DNA of 64,000 bases from Anderseniella sp963759095 (GTDB lineage Bacteria > Pseudomonadota > Alphaproteobacteria > Rhizobiales > Aestuariivirgaceae). The first letter of the stretch is position 1. Each line of letters starts with the position of its first letter. Made by a program: the position numbers and the translations under genes. The notes beneath the pieces were generated by a model, which was given only the letters and a program-made list of their open reading frames with translations, had not been told where the DNA came from and did not search any database. Where the stretch lies: assembly GCA_963759095.1 (NCBI GenBank), contig CAVWYF010000028.1, forward strand, positions 1 through 64,000, given 5' to 3'. Below are positions 44,416 to 52,595 of the stretch, piece by piece.

Positions 44416-44712
44416 ATGAGTGACAGTTTAGTCCCCCTATCGCCTGGTGAGGTGCTTCGCGAACTTTACCTCACACCGCTCGGCATGAGCGCCGGTTCGC
44501 TGGCGCGCAAGCTGCATGTGCCGCGCACCCGTATTGAACGCATCGTGAAAGGCCAGACAGCCCTGACACCTGACACCGCATTGCGGCTGGCCAAGTTTTT
44601 CAACACAACTGCCGAGTACTGGATGAACATGCAGGCTGCCCATGATCTGCACGAACAGGCACCGCGCCTTGCTGGCAAGTTGGCGGCGATAGACAGTTTT
44701 GAAACAGCCTGA
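44416..44712 (+). CDS. higA: HigA-type antitoxin with XRE helix-turn-helix
   Basis: A 98-residue antitoxin and DNA-binding protein. The HTH covers MSAGSLARKLHVPRTRIERI; PGEVLRELYLTPLGMS and LRLAKFFNTTAEYWMNMQ are typical of HigA. It begins 13 bases after higB with AAGG before the ATG at 44416. It should neutralise HigB and repress the operon at the upstream palindromes. Confidence 0.92.
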   Translation: MSDSLVPLSPGEVLRELYLTPLGMSAGSLARKLHVPRTRIERIVKGQTALTPDTALRLAKFFNTTAEYWMNMQAAHDLHEQAPRLAGKLAAIDSFETA

Positions 44713-44903
44713 CAGACCCGCGCGAAACCTACTGGGAACCGGCCATATGGGCCGCACGGTCCATCAGTCTGCCCGCGCCGGGTTGAATGCGCTAGATGCT
44801 CCTCATCCATGACAACTGAGCCGTGTGACTGCCATAGAAGATAAGTGCATTTAGTAAAATGCCACCGTAATTGCGGTTCCAAAGAGACATAAAGTAACAA
44901 CAG

Positions 44904-45281
44904 ATGTTTGAAGATATACCGGATAAAATCCCAATTTCAGGAAAGCGCGATATGGATGTTTGGCCTGAATATGGCCGTCAGTGTGAGATGAACTTGTTTT
45001 ACCGCTCTTTTGAAGGAGGGGGCGGCTGGGTTGGAGAGTCATTCTTCAAAATATGGTCGGCTGAAGAAGTTCATGATCATGTTAAAAATCTAACGGAACA
45101 GTATCCTGAAAAGTACAAGTTTTTTGCCACTGACGGTGGAGGGAATATATTTGGATTTTATCAAGGCAAGCGAGAAATAATGTACGTTTCAGCAACGAAT
45201 ATCGGCGATGAAGACGACATAAAAGATTTGGGAAGTTGGAAAGAATTTCTAAAAAGTATTGCAACCTCGAATTACATATAA
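44904..45281 (+). CDS. SUKH (SMI1/KNR4)-like immunity protein, orphan
   Basis: A 125-residue protein with the SUKH pattern: IWSAEEVHDHV, YPEKYKFFATDGGGNIFGF and a C-terminal LGSWKEFLKSI. SUKH proteins neutralise polymorphic toxins of contact-dependent or secreted systems. No toxin gene lies nearby. The gene is AT-rich compared with its neighbours and has only a weak ribosome site, both suggestive of recent acquisition. Toxin identity cannot be guessed. Confidence 0.75.
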   Translation: MFEDIPDKIPISGKRDMDVWPEYGRQCEMNLFYRSFEGGGGWVGESFFKIWSAEEVHDHVKNLTEQYPEKYKFFATDGGGNIFGFYQGKREIMYVSATNIGDEDDIKDLGSWKEFLKSIATSNYI

Positions 45282-45334
45282 ATTCCGACGAGTTACGGCG
45301 GCAGTCGGCAAAATAAATTACGGTGGCAGCCTGC

Positions 45335-45655
45335 CTAGGACACCAACAGCACATGCAGTTGCTCAAGCAGAAGCTGACGCGTGAACGGTATTGCCAGCGC
45401 CACAAGCAACACAACATGCAGGCCCGCAATCAATATGAGTTGCGCCCGAAAAGGCTGTTTGCGGGTTTTATGGCGCAGCCGTTGCTGGGCGATTATCGCA
45501 CCGGGGGTTCCACCGGCAAGCGCCAGCGTCAGCAAGGTCTTTTCCGGGATGCGCCATTGACCTTTGATCGCGCTGTACTTGTCCCAGGCAAACATGGCGA
45601 ATGTTACAAGATTGATGCCGGCCAGATAGAGAATCAACGAAGACAGTAAACCCAT
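45335..45655 (-). CDS. DUF1294-family small membrane protein
   Basis: A 106-residue protein with hydrophobic segments at about 5-25 and 73-95. The conserved DUF1294 signatures MFAWDKYSAIKGQWRIPEKT and GGTPGAIIAQQRLRHKTRK are clear. No function is known. It converges on the SUKH gene and is divergent from gcdH. Confidence 0.9.
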   Translation of the reverse strand: MGLLSSLILYLAGINLVTFAMFAWDKYSAIKGQWRIPEKTLLTLALAGGTPGAIIAQQRLRHKTRKQPFRAQLILIAGLHVVLLVALAIPFTRQLLLEQLHVLLVS

Positions 45656-45792
45656 GGTGCAATCATGCAGGCTGCCTCACCTGGCCGGCAATAGCTGGTT
45701 TCAACCAACCACCCCCTCACAAACCTTGCAACCGGTTTCAATCCGTCGCACATTGCCGTCAAATCTGATCCGCAACAACAAGGAGGCCTGAC

Positions 45793-47007
45793 ATGTCAGA
45801 TGCCGCCCATTCCATTTCCGCAAAACCTGCCGTGGTTGCCGACTTCAACTGGGAAGACCCGCTCGACCTGGAAGGCCAATTGACCGAAGAAGAACGCATG
45901 ATCCGCGACAGTGTGCGCGAGTTTGCCGACGACAAGCTGGCCACCCGGGTCAAGTCCGCCTTTCGCGATGAACGCTTTGACCGCGAAATCATGACCGAGG
46001 CCGGTGAACTTGGCCTGATGGGTATCATGACTGATCCGGCCTATGGCGGTCAGGGTCTCGGCTATGTGGCCTACGGCCTGATCGCGCGTGAGATCGAAAG
46101 AGTTGATTCAGGCTATCGCTCGGCCATTTCGGTACAGAACTCGCTCGTCATGCACCCGGTCGAGGCCTATGGCTCCGAGGCCCAGAAGAAGAAATACCTG
46201 CCCAAGCTGGCCACCGGCGAAATGGTCGGCTGCTTCGGCCTGACCGAGCCTGATGCAGGCTCCGACCCCGGCGGCATGAAGACCCGCGCCAAGCGCACCT
46301 CGTCCGGCTATGTGCTGAACGGCTCGAAAATGTGGATCACCAATTCCCCCATCGCCGACATTGCCATCATCTGGGCAAAGCTGGAGGATGAAGGCATTCA
46401 CGGCTTTATCGTCGAGCGCGACATGAAGGGCTTTTCGACGCCGACGATCGAAGGCAAGTTTTCCCTGCGCGCATCGGTGACCGGTGAAATTGTGCTCGAC
46501 GATGTCGAAGTGCCCGAAGACGCCCTGATGCCAAATACGCGCGGGCTGTCCGGCCCGTTCGGCTGTCTCAACAAGGCGCGCTACGGCATTGCCTGGGGCG
46601 TGATCGGGGCTGCTGAGGATTGCTGGCACCGGGCACGTCAATACACGCTCGACCGCAAGCAGTTCGGCCGCCCGCTGGCCGCCACGCAGCTCGTACAGAA
46701 GAAGCTCGCCGACATGCAGACAGAAATCACGCTCGGCCTGCACGGTTGCCTGGCGCTGGGCCGCGGCCTTGAAGCGGGCCGGTTGTCACCTACATCCATT
46801 TCCATCCTGAAGCGCAATAATTGCGGCAAGGCGCTGGACATAGCCCGCATGGCGCGCGATATGCACGGTGGTAACGGCATTTCAGACGAATATCATGTCA
46901 TTCGACATATGGTGAACCTTGAAACTGTGAATACGTATGAAGGTGCACACGATGTTCACGCACTCATTCTGGGCCGGGCACAAACCGGCATCCAGGCATT
47001 CTTCTAG
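45793..47007 (+). CDS. gcdH: glutaryl-CoA dehydrogenase
   Basis: A 404-residue acyl-CoA dehydrogenase that oxidises and decarboxylates glutaryl-CoA to crotonyl-CoA in lysine and tryptophan breakdown. FAD and substrate segments match GcdH: GCFGLTEPDAGSDPGGMKT, MWITNSPIADIAIIWAK, RYGIAWGVIGAAEDCWHRAR. The catalytic Glu is in VNTYEGAHDVHALILGR near the C-terminus. AAGGAGG lies just upstream of the ATG. No transferase gene for glutarate activation is adjacent. Confidence 0.95.
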   Translation: MSDAAHSISAKPAVVADFNWEDPLDLEGQLTEEERMIRDSVREFADDKLATRVKSAFRDERFDREIMTEAGELGLMGIMTDPAYGGQGLGYVAYGLIAREIERVDSGYRSAISVQNSLVMHPVEAYGSEAQKKKYLPKLATGEMVGCFGLTEPDAGSDPGGMKTRAKRTSSGYVLNGSKMWITNSPIADIAIIWAKLEDEGIHGFIVERDMKGFSTPTIEGKFSLRASVTGEIVLDDVEVPEDALMPNTRGLSGPFGCLNKARYGIAWGVIGAAEDCWHRARQYTLDRKQFGRPLAATQLVQKKLADMQTEITLGLHGCLALGRGLEAGRLSPTSISILKRNNCGKALDIARMARDMHGGNGISDEYHVIRHMVNLETVNTYEGAHDVHALILGRAQTGIQAFF

Positions 47008-47056
47008 GGTCTCGACCCTGGGCCCTGTAACTTTAAAAACTGGAGGCTTACACCCA

Positions 47057-47656
47057 ATGGCTCTTGAACTTCCCGATCTCCCCTACGCCTATGATGCGCT
47101 TGGCCCGTACATGTCCAAGGAAACCCTGGAGTTTCACCACGACAAACATCACCAGGCCTATGTCACCAATGGCGGCAACCTGCTGAAAGATTCCCCGCAT
47201 GCGGACAAGTCTCTGGAAGACATCTGCAAGGCAGCCTTTAAAGAAGGCAATGCAGGCCTTATCAACAATGTCGGCCAGCACTACAACCACCTGCACTTCT
47301 GGAACTGGATGAAGCCGGACGGCGGCGGCAAGAGCCTGCCGGGCGCCTTACAGGCCGCAGTCGACAGCGATCTTGGCGGGTATGACAAGATGCGCGAAGA
47401 CTTCATCAATGCCGGCACGACGCAGTTCGGCTCCGGCTGGGCCTGGCTGGCCGTCAAGGACGGCAAGCTTGCCGTCATGAAAACCGCAAATGGTGAAAAC
47501 CCGCTGATGCACGGTGCAACACCGATCCTGGGCTGCGATGTGTGGGAACATTCCTATTACATCGATTACCGCAATGCGCGCCCGAAATACCTGGAAGCCT
47601 GGTTCGACAACCTGGTGAACTGGGACTATGTCGAGCAGCTGCATTCTGCTGCCTGA
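47057..47656 (+). CDS. sodB: Fe/Mn superoxide dismutase
   Basis: A 199-residue cytoplasmic enzyme that disproportionates superoxide. Metal ligands are visible: His in LEFHHDKHHQAYV, His in NVGQHYNHLHFWNWM, and Asp/His in CDVWEHSYYIDYRNARPKY. The residues around GSGWAWLAV are the usual iron/manganese type; metal preference cannot be settled by eye. Start ATG 47057 with GGAGG upstream; the in-frame extension to 46937 lies inside gcdH. It is followed by a terminator. Confidence 0.96.
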   Translation: MALELPDLPYAYDALGPYMSKETLEFHHDKHHQAYVTNGGNLLKDSPHADKSLEDICKAAFKEGNAGLINNVGQHYNHLHFWNWMKPDGGGKSLPGALQAAVDSDLGGYDKMREDFINAGTTQFGSGWAWLAVKDGKLAVMKTANGENPLMHGATPILGCDVWEHSYYIDYRNARPKYLEAWFDNLVNWDYVEQLHSAA

Positions 47657-47721
47657 CTGGTAGCAGCGACATTTCAACCGGGAAAGCGGAGCCGTTGCAA
47701 TGGCTCCGCAGACCACTGGCA

Positions 47722-47754
47722 AGCCCCGTCATTCTGGCGGGGTTTTGTTTTTTC
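47722..47754 (+). terminator. Rho-independent terminator after sodB
   Basis: GCCCCGTC...GGCGGGGTTTTG: CCCCG pairs with CGGGG around a short loop and is followed by TTTTGTTTTTT. A second small hairpin (GGAGCC...GGCTCC) lies just before it. Confidence 0.8.
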
Positions 47755-47852
47755 AGATCGGACTATTTAAAAACCAGGGCACCCCCAGTTTAAATTGCCA
47801 GTCAGCCCAGGAAACGGGTGGTCTGAATTTCAGTTTCATGCAACTAGAGCTG

Positions 47853-48782
47853 ATGATCAAAAAAGCCGCCCCCACGATTGATTTGACATCCGGCCTGTTA
47901 CTGCTGGCACTGGCCGCCGTATGGGGCGGGTCTTTCTTCTTTGCCGAGGTTGCACTTGCAGAAGTGCCGCCGCTGACCATTACGCTGCACCGGGTGTTCT
48001 GGGCAGTGCCGGTGCTGTTTCTGGTGATCTTGTGGCGGGGGACGAAAATCCCCATATCGCCGCGAACCTGGTTCGCCTATCTCGTCATGGGCGCCTTGAA
48101 CAATGCCATACCCTTTTCGTTGATCTTCTGGGGCCAAAAGGCAATCGAGAGCGGTTTGGCCTCAATTCTCAATGGCACAACGGCGGTTTTCGGGGCCGTC
48201 GTCTCCGGACTGCTGCTGATTGATGAACCGCTCACATCGCGAAAAATCATCGGCGCGGTGTTTGGTGTGTTTGGCGTTGCCGTGATTATGGGGTTTGACG
48301 CTCTCACGAATCTCGACCTCAGGAACCTCGCCCAACTCGCCGTTCTTGGCGCGTCCCTGTCTTACGCGTTCGCAAGTGTGTGGGGTAAAGTCTCCCTGTC
48401 CGACAATGCGCCGGAGATGAATGCACTCGGCATGCTCACTGGCAGCACTGTTCTCATGATCCCGATCGCCATCTGGTCAGACGGTCTGCCGGTGCTGAAC
48501 TTGTCCCTCAATGTATGGGCGTCGCTCATTTCGGTAGCAATATTCTCCACCGCAATTGCGTACCTTTTGTATTTTGCCATTCTTGCGCGTGCCGGTGCTG
48601 CCAACCTCATGCTCGTAACGCTGCTGATCCCGCCATTTGCCATTGGCCTGGGCGTTGCGTTCCTTGGTGAACAGCTTGGGCTTGAAGCATGGCTCGGGTT
48701 CGGCCTTATCGCCCTTGGCCTGGCGATTACCGACGGTCGCCTGCTGGCTCGTGCCCGCAGATTGATGGGTGGTCGGACCTGA
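47853..48782 (+). CDS. EamA/DMT-superfamily permease
   Basis: An inner-membrane transporter of about 309 residues with ten hydrophobic segments and two EamA repeats (ALAAVWGGSFFFAEVALAEV; ALGMLTGSTVLMIPIAIW). Substrates of this family are metabolites or amino acids and cannot be predicted. The start is uncertain: ATG at 47853 or 47838; the frame is open back to 47700 but that would run through the sodB terminator. Confidence 0.87.
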   Translation: MIKKAAPTIDLTSGLLLLALAAVWGGSFFFAEVALAEVPPLTITLHRVFWAVPVLFLVILWRGTKIPISPRTWFAYLVMGALNNAIPFSLIFWGQKAIESGLASILNGTTAVFGAVVSGLLLIDEPLTSRKIIGAVFGVFGVAVIMGFDALTNLDLRNLAQLAVLGASLSYAFASVWGKVSLSDNAPEMNALGMLTGSTVLMIPIAIWSDGLPVLNLSLNVWASLISVAIFSTAIAYLLYFAILARAGAANLMLVTLLIPPFAIGLGVAFLGEQLGLEAWLGFGLIALGLAITDGRLLARARRLMGGRT

Positions 48783-48875
48783 TCCCGCTCACCTGATCCC
48801 AGGCTGTGGGTTTTTGTGTGCGACGTCACATAACCCCCTTCCCCATATCCTTTAGCCCTGCTAAAGCCTTCTGCC

Positions 48876-50177
48876 ATGAAGCTCGATGAATGGCTCAGGC
48901 AGGCTGACACGACCAAGGCGAAATTTGCCCGCGCGCTGGACATTTCCGCCGGGCGAATTTCGCAGTTGCTGGCAGGTGACACGCCGTCGCTCGATCTTGC
49001 CGTCAAAATTCAGATCCTGACCCGCGACAAGGTGAAGCCGGTGGATTTTTCACCGCACCTTGAAGGAGAACATGACATGACCAGTTCGCTGGATACCGTT
49101 GCAAGTGCAATCGCTGCCATCAAGGCCGGCGAAATGGTGGTGGTGGTCGACGATGACGACCGGGAAAACGAAGGTGACCTGATTGCCGCTGCCTCCAAGG
49201 TCACAAACGAACAGATGGCGATGATGGTGCGCCACGGCTCCGGCATTGTCTGTGCGCCGATGACACGCGAGGACGCACAGCGCCTCAAGCTGGACCCGAT
49301 GGTATCGGACAATGACGCTCCGCTGGGAACCGCTTTCACGGTGTCCATCGACTACAAGGAAGGCCTGACCACCGGCATTTCGGCAAAAGAACGCTGCGCC
49401 ACGGTGCATGCGCTGGCCAATGCCAATGTGCACGCTGAAGATTTTGTCAGGCCCGGTCACGTGTTTCCACTGATTGCAAAGCGCGGCGGCGTGCTGATGC
49501 GCTCCGGCCATACCGAGGCTGCCGTCGACCTGACCCGGCTTGCCGGTGAACCGCCGGTCGGTGTGATCTGCGAACTGGTCAATGATGACGGCACTGTCAA
49601 GCGGGGCCAGCAGGTTACGGATTTTGCCCGTGAACACGGCTTCAAGATCATTTCCGTGGCAGATCTCATCGCCTATCGCCAGCAGCGCGAGCGCCTGGTG
49701 GAACGTGACGGCGAGTTTCCGGTGGACACACCGTCCGGTCCGGCCAACGGCATTGCCTATTCCACCTCGTTTGACCCGGTTCAGCATCTGGCACTGGTCT
49801 ATGGCGATACATCATCCGGCAAGGATATTCCGGTTCGCCTGCATCGGCAGGACCTTGTCGAAGATGTTCTGGGCAATCGCGATACGCTGAACGCGGTTTA
49901 TGAGATTTTCCGCAAGGAAGGTTGCGGTATCCTGATCTATCTGCGCGAAGGCGTGGCCGGTGTGCCGGCGTCAAAGCTTGGCCAGCCGGATCTTGATGAA
50001 GATACCGCGTCTTCGCGGGCCCGCGCTGAAAGCTGGCGCGATGTGGGTCTTGGCGCGCAAATCCTGCGGGACCTGTCGGTGACGTCAATCAGGCTGATTG
50101 CCAGCCGCTCGCGGCACTATGTCGGCCTGTCCGGCTTTGACATCGAGATTGCCGATACCATCATCCTGGATAGCTGA
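48876..50177 (+). CDS. ribB: helix-turn-helix/RibB fusion with degenerate GTP cyclohydrolase II domain
   Basis: A 433-residue protein. Residues 1-60 form a Cro-like helix-turn-helix (TTKAKFARALDISAGRISQLL). Residues 68-275 are 3,4-dihydroxy-2-butanone-4-phosphate synthase, with the metal/substrate motif VDDDDRENEGDLI and RSGHTEAAVDLTRLAG. The C-terminal part resembles GTP cyclohydrolase II but lacks its zinc cysteine cluster, so only the RibB step is expected to be active. AAGGAG precedes an internal ATG at 49077, so free RibB may also be made. The sequence shows no FMN riboswitch. Confidence 0.9.
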   Translation: MKLDEWLRQADTTKAKFARALDISAGRISQLLAGDTPSLDLAVKIQILTRDKVKPVDFSPHLEGEHDMTSSLDTVASAIAAIKAGEMVVVVDDDDRENEGDLIAAASKVTNEQMAMMVRHGSGIVCAPMTREDAQRLKLDPMVSDNDAPLGTAFTVSIDYKEGLTTGISAKERCATVHALANANVHAEDFVRPGHVFPLIAKRGGVLMRSGHTEAAVDLTRLAGEPPVGVICELVNDDGTVKRGQQVTDFAREHGFKIISVADLIAYRQQRERLVERDGEFPVDTPSGPANGIAYSTSFDPVQHLALVYGDTSSGKDIPVRLHRQDLVEDVLGNRDTLNAVYEIFRKEGCGILIYLREGVAGVPASKLGQPDLDEDTASSRARAESWRDVGLGAQILRDLSVTSIRLIASRSRHYVGLSGFDIEIADTIILDS

Positions 50178-50210
50178 ATTCCGAAACATTTCTGCTTTAC
50201 GCACAATTTG

Positions 50211-50237
50211 TCCGAAAACCGGTTCCCACTTTTCGGA
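50211..50237. repeat. palindromic repeat between convergent genes
   Basis: TCCGAAAA and TTTTCGGA form an 8-base perfect stem around CCGGTTCCCAC. This hairpin resembles a palindrome I recall as widespread in Rhizobiales intergenic regions. It lies between the ribB-like gene and the convergent HerA-like gene and may end both transcripts. Confidence 0.6.
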
Positions 50238-50244
50238 TCGCGCT

Positions 50245-51759
50245 TTATCTCTTCAACAGACCGCCCAGAATACCGCGCACGATCGACCCGCCGTTACGCA
50301 CCAGCATGTTGCCGACCTGGCGGCCCACCGTGCTGGCAATGTTTTTGACAAACCGGTCGGTAGCGGAATCAGTGCGCCTCGACCGTCCCGTTGATCGCGA
50401 CGGGGTCTTCTTGGCTGCCGCTTTTTCCGCTTTGGCCTTTTCCTCCGCCTCGGCAGCAGCTTGTTGCTGTTCGGCAACTTTTTCTGCTTTCACACGCAGT
50501 TTCTCATAAGCCGAATCCCGGTCAATGCCTTCGTCATACAAGCCATAAACCGGGCTGTCCTTGACCGACTGCGTACGTTCTGCCGGCATCACAGGGCCCA
50601 TCTGGCTCGACGGCGGGCGGATCAGCGTGCGCTCGACCATCGACGGCACACCTTTCAGGTCGAGCGTGGAAATCAGCGCCTCACCCACACCAAGCTGGGT
50701 AATCACTTCCTCGGTATCGAACTTCGGGTTCTGCCGGAACGTTGTGGCTGCCGCCTTGACGGCCTTCTGATCGCGCGGGGTAAAGGCACGAAGCGCGTGC
50801 TGCACCCGGTTGCCGAGCTGGGCCAGCACCGTGTCGGGTACATCAAGCGGGTTCTGGGTAACGAAGTAGACGCCAACCCCTTTCGAGCGGATCAGCCGCA
50901 CCACCTGCTCAACCTTGGTCAGCAGGCTCTTGGGCGCTTCATTGAACAGCAGGTGGGCTTCGTCGAAAAAGAACACCAGTTTCGGTTTGTCCGGATTGCC
51001 GACCTCGGGCATTTCCTCAAACAGCTCCGACATCAGCCACAACAGGAAGGTAGCGTACAATTGCGGTGACTGCATCAGTTCGTCGGCTGCAAGAATGTTG
51101 ATGAAACCACGTCCATCCTGGGTAGTCCGCATCAGGTCCTTGATATCAAGCGCCGGTTCGCCAAAGAAGTTCTCGCCGCCCTGTTCTTCCAGCACGATCA
51201 GCCGGCGCTGGATGGCCCCGATGGTGCGCGAATTCACATTGCCATAGTCAGATGTCAGCTCGCTGCCGCGATTGGCCAGTTCCGACAACATCGCGCGCAG
51301 GTCTTTCAGGTCTAAGAGCAGCAGGCCTTCCTCATCGGCAATCCGAAACGCAATATTGAGCGCGCCTTCCTGGGCATCGGTCAGGCCCATCAGCCGCGAA
51401 ATCAGCAATGGTCCCATTTCGGTAATGGTGGTGCGGATGGGATGACCCTGCTTGCCGAACAGATCCCAGAAAATGGTCGGAAAGGCTTCAAAACCATAGT
51501 CATCAAACCCGATCGTCTTGGCACGCTTGAGCAGGAAATCCTTTGGTTCGCCTTCGCGCGAAATGCCCGACAGATCGCCTTTGATGTCTGCTGCAAATAC
51601 CGGCACGCCTGCAGCGGAAAATCCTTCCGCCAGTATCTGCAGGGTCACCGTCTTGCCGGTACCTGTGGCGCCGGTAATCAGGCCGTGCCGGTTGGCGAGC
51701 TTCAGGAATAGCTCTTCGCGTTTTTCGCTTTGCCCCAGAAAAACTGTTCCATCGGTCAT
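50245..51759 (-). CDS. HerA-like/DUF853 ATPase (YjgR family)
   Basis: A 504-residue P-loop ATPase with Walker A GATGTGKTVTLQ near residue 33 and Walker B LVFFFDEAHLLFNEAP. The middle follows the DUF853/HerA C-terminal family (NRHGLITGATGT, VYFVTQNPLDVPDTVLAQLG). The C-terminus is a Lys/Ala-rich coiled stretch then a Gly-rich end. The family function is not settled; HerA relatives pump or process DNA, but no nuclease partner is adjacent. AGGAAA precedes the ATG. Confidence 0.9.
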   Translation of the reverse strand: MTDGTVFLGQSEKREELFLKLANRHGLITGATGTGKTVTLQILAEGFSAAGVPVFAADIKGDLSGISREGEPKDFLLKRAKTIGFDDYGFEAFPTIFWDLFGKQGHPIRTTITEMGPLLISRLMGLTDAQEGALNIAFRIADEEGLLLLDLKDLRAMLSELANRGSELTSDYGNVNSRTIGAIQRRLIVLEEQGGENFFGEPALDIKDLMRTTQDGRGFINILAADELMQSPQLYATFLLWLMSELFEEMPEVGNPDKPKLVFFFDEAHLLFNEAPKSLLTKVEQVVRLIRSKGVGVYFVTQNPLDVPDTVLAQLGNRVQHALRAFTPRDQKAVKAAATTFRQNPKFDTEEVITQLGVGEALISTLDLKGVPSMVERTLIRPPSSQMGPVMPAERTQSVKDSPVYGLYDEGIDRDSAYEKLRVKAEKVAEQQQAAAEAEEKAKAEKAAAKKTPSRSTGRSRRTDSATDRFVKNIASTVGRQVGNMLVRNGGSIVRGILGGLLKR

Positions 51760-51862
51760 TTTCTATTTCCTGCCTGCCAAAACTGTTGGTGTGTTGTGAA
51801 ATTGCTATACAACATCGCCGAGGGCAATGCCTAACCTGTAAAATACCAAAAGGAATACACAG

Positions 51863-52252
51863 ATGCAGGATTTGATTGACCGGATCGTTGAAAAGACCGG
51901 TCTTGCGCCGGAATTGGCTGAAAAGGCGACCGGGATCATGCTGTCACTGGTCAAAACCCAGGGCGACAAGGCCAAGGTGACGCAATTGTTCGACGCCATT
52001 CCGGGTGCGGGTGAACTGGCCCAACTGCATGGCGGCGATGGAGCACGCGGTGGCGGGCTCTTGGGCATGCTGGGCGGCGGCATGATGGGCGGGCCGCTGG
52101 CTGCCGTCAGCAAGCTGCAGGCGAGCGGTCTGAGCATGGATCAGATCAAGGTCCTGGGCAAGGAAACGCTGGGTTATGCCAAGGAGAAGGCCGGCGAAGA
52201 CCTGGTAAAGGACGTCGCCAGCTCAATTCCGGGGATTTCGGGATACCTATAA
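51863..52252 (+). CDS. DUF2267/DUF2780-like small protein
   Basis: A 129-residue helical protein with a Gly-rich centre (RGGGLLGMLGGGMMGGP) and flanking helices (LIDRIVEKTGLAPELAEKA; KEKAGEDLVKDVASSIPG). It resembles small alphaproteobacterial DUF2267/DUF2780-type proteins of unknown role. AAGGAA precedes the ATG. Its TAA stop codon is the first base-pair overlap with repeat element B. Confidence 0.7.
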   Translation: MQDLIDRIVEKTGLAPELAEKATGIMLSLVKTQGDKAKVTQLFDAIPGAGELAQLHGGDGARGGGLLGMLGGGMMGGPLAAVSKLQASGLSMDQIKVLGKETLGYAKEKAGEDLVKDVASSIPGISGYL

Positions 52253-52515
52253 TACCAAAGGAAGAAAGTACTGACCCCTTTGACCAATTTTTCGTGGCTG
52301 CTGGCTAGGCATGCTTCACGCCATGGTCTTCCTGACCATAAGTGGAGCATAACGACGTCCAGCGGGCATGAAAAATTGGCCTTCGGTGGGCCAAATCCGC
52401 CCATCTGGTACGTTGCGGCGCTTGCCCGATGCACCACATCGCGCTGCGCACCGCGTCTGCCAGAGTGAACGGATTTGACTCCATCAAAGGGGTCAGTACT
52501 TTCTTCCTTTGGTAT
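52252..52515. repeat. structured repeat element, copy B (264 bp)
   Basis: Its outer 32 bases on each side (52252-52283 and 52484-52515) are perfect inverted repeats starting ATACCAAAGG. The core matches copy A in reverse orientation and the left part of copy C. The internal stem CCAATTTTTCGTGGCTGCTGG pairs with CCAGCGGGCATGAAAAATTGG. It begins inside the TAA stop codon of the DUF2267-like gene and ends 80 bases before mutA. Confidence 0.82.
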
Positions 52516-52595
52516 AACGAAAGTCGATTTGCAGAAAGCAGGGTGCTGCGCTACAAAATGGTGCAACGCAACATGCGAATGGATAGGGCTGCACG

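Noticed and set aside
46937..47056. N-terminal extension of superoxide dismutase
   Set aside because: The extension lies inside gcdH; a GGAGG site and the canonical MALELPDLPYAYDAL start fix the ATG at 47057.
47700..47852. Long N-terminal extension of the DMT permease
   Set aside because: It would be translated across the sodB terminator and has no membrane-protein character.
48783..48875. Possible FMN riboswitch upstream of the ribB-like gene
   Set aside because: The leader is only about 93 bases and the conserved FMN aptamer segments are not present.
52516..52595. Possible cobalamin riboswitch before the methylmalonyl-CoA mutase genes
   Set aside because: The gap is 80 bases and has no B12-box-like sequence; the upstream structured DNA is the repeat element.
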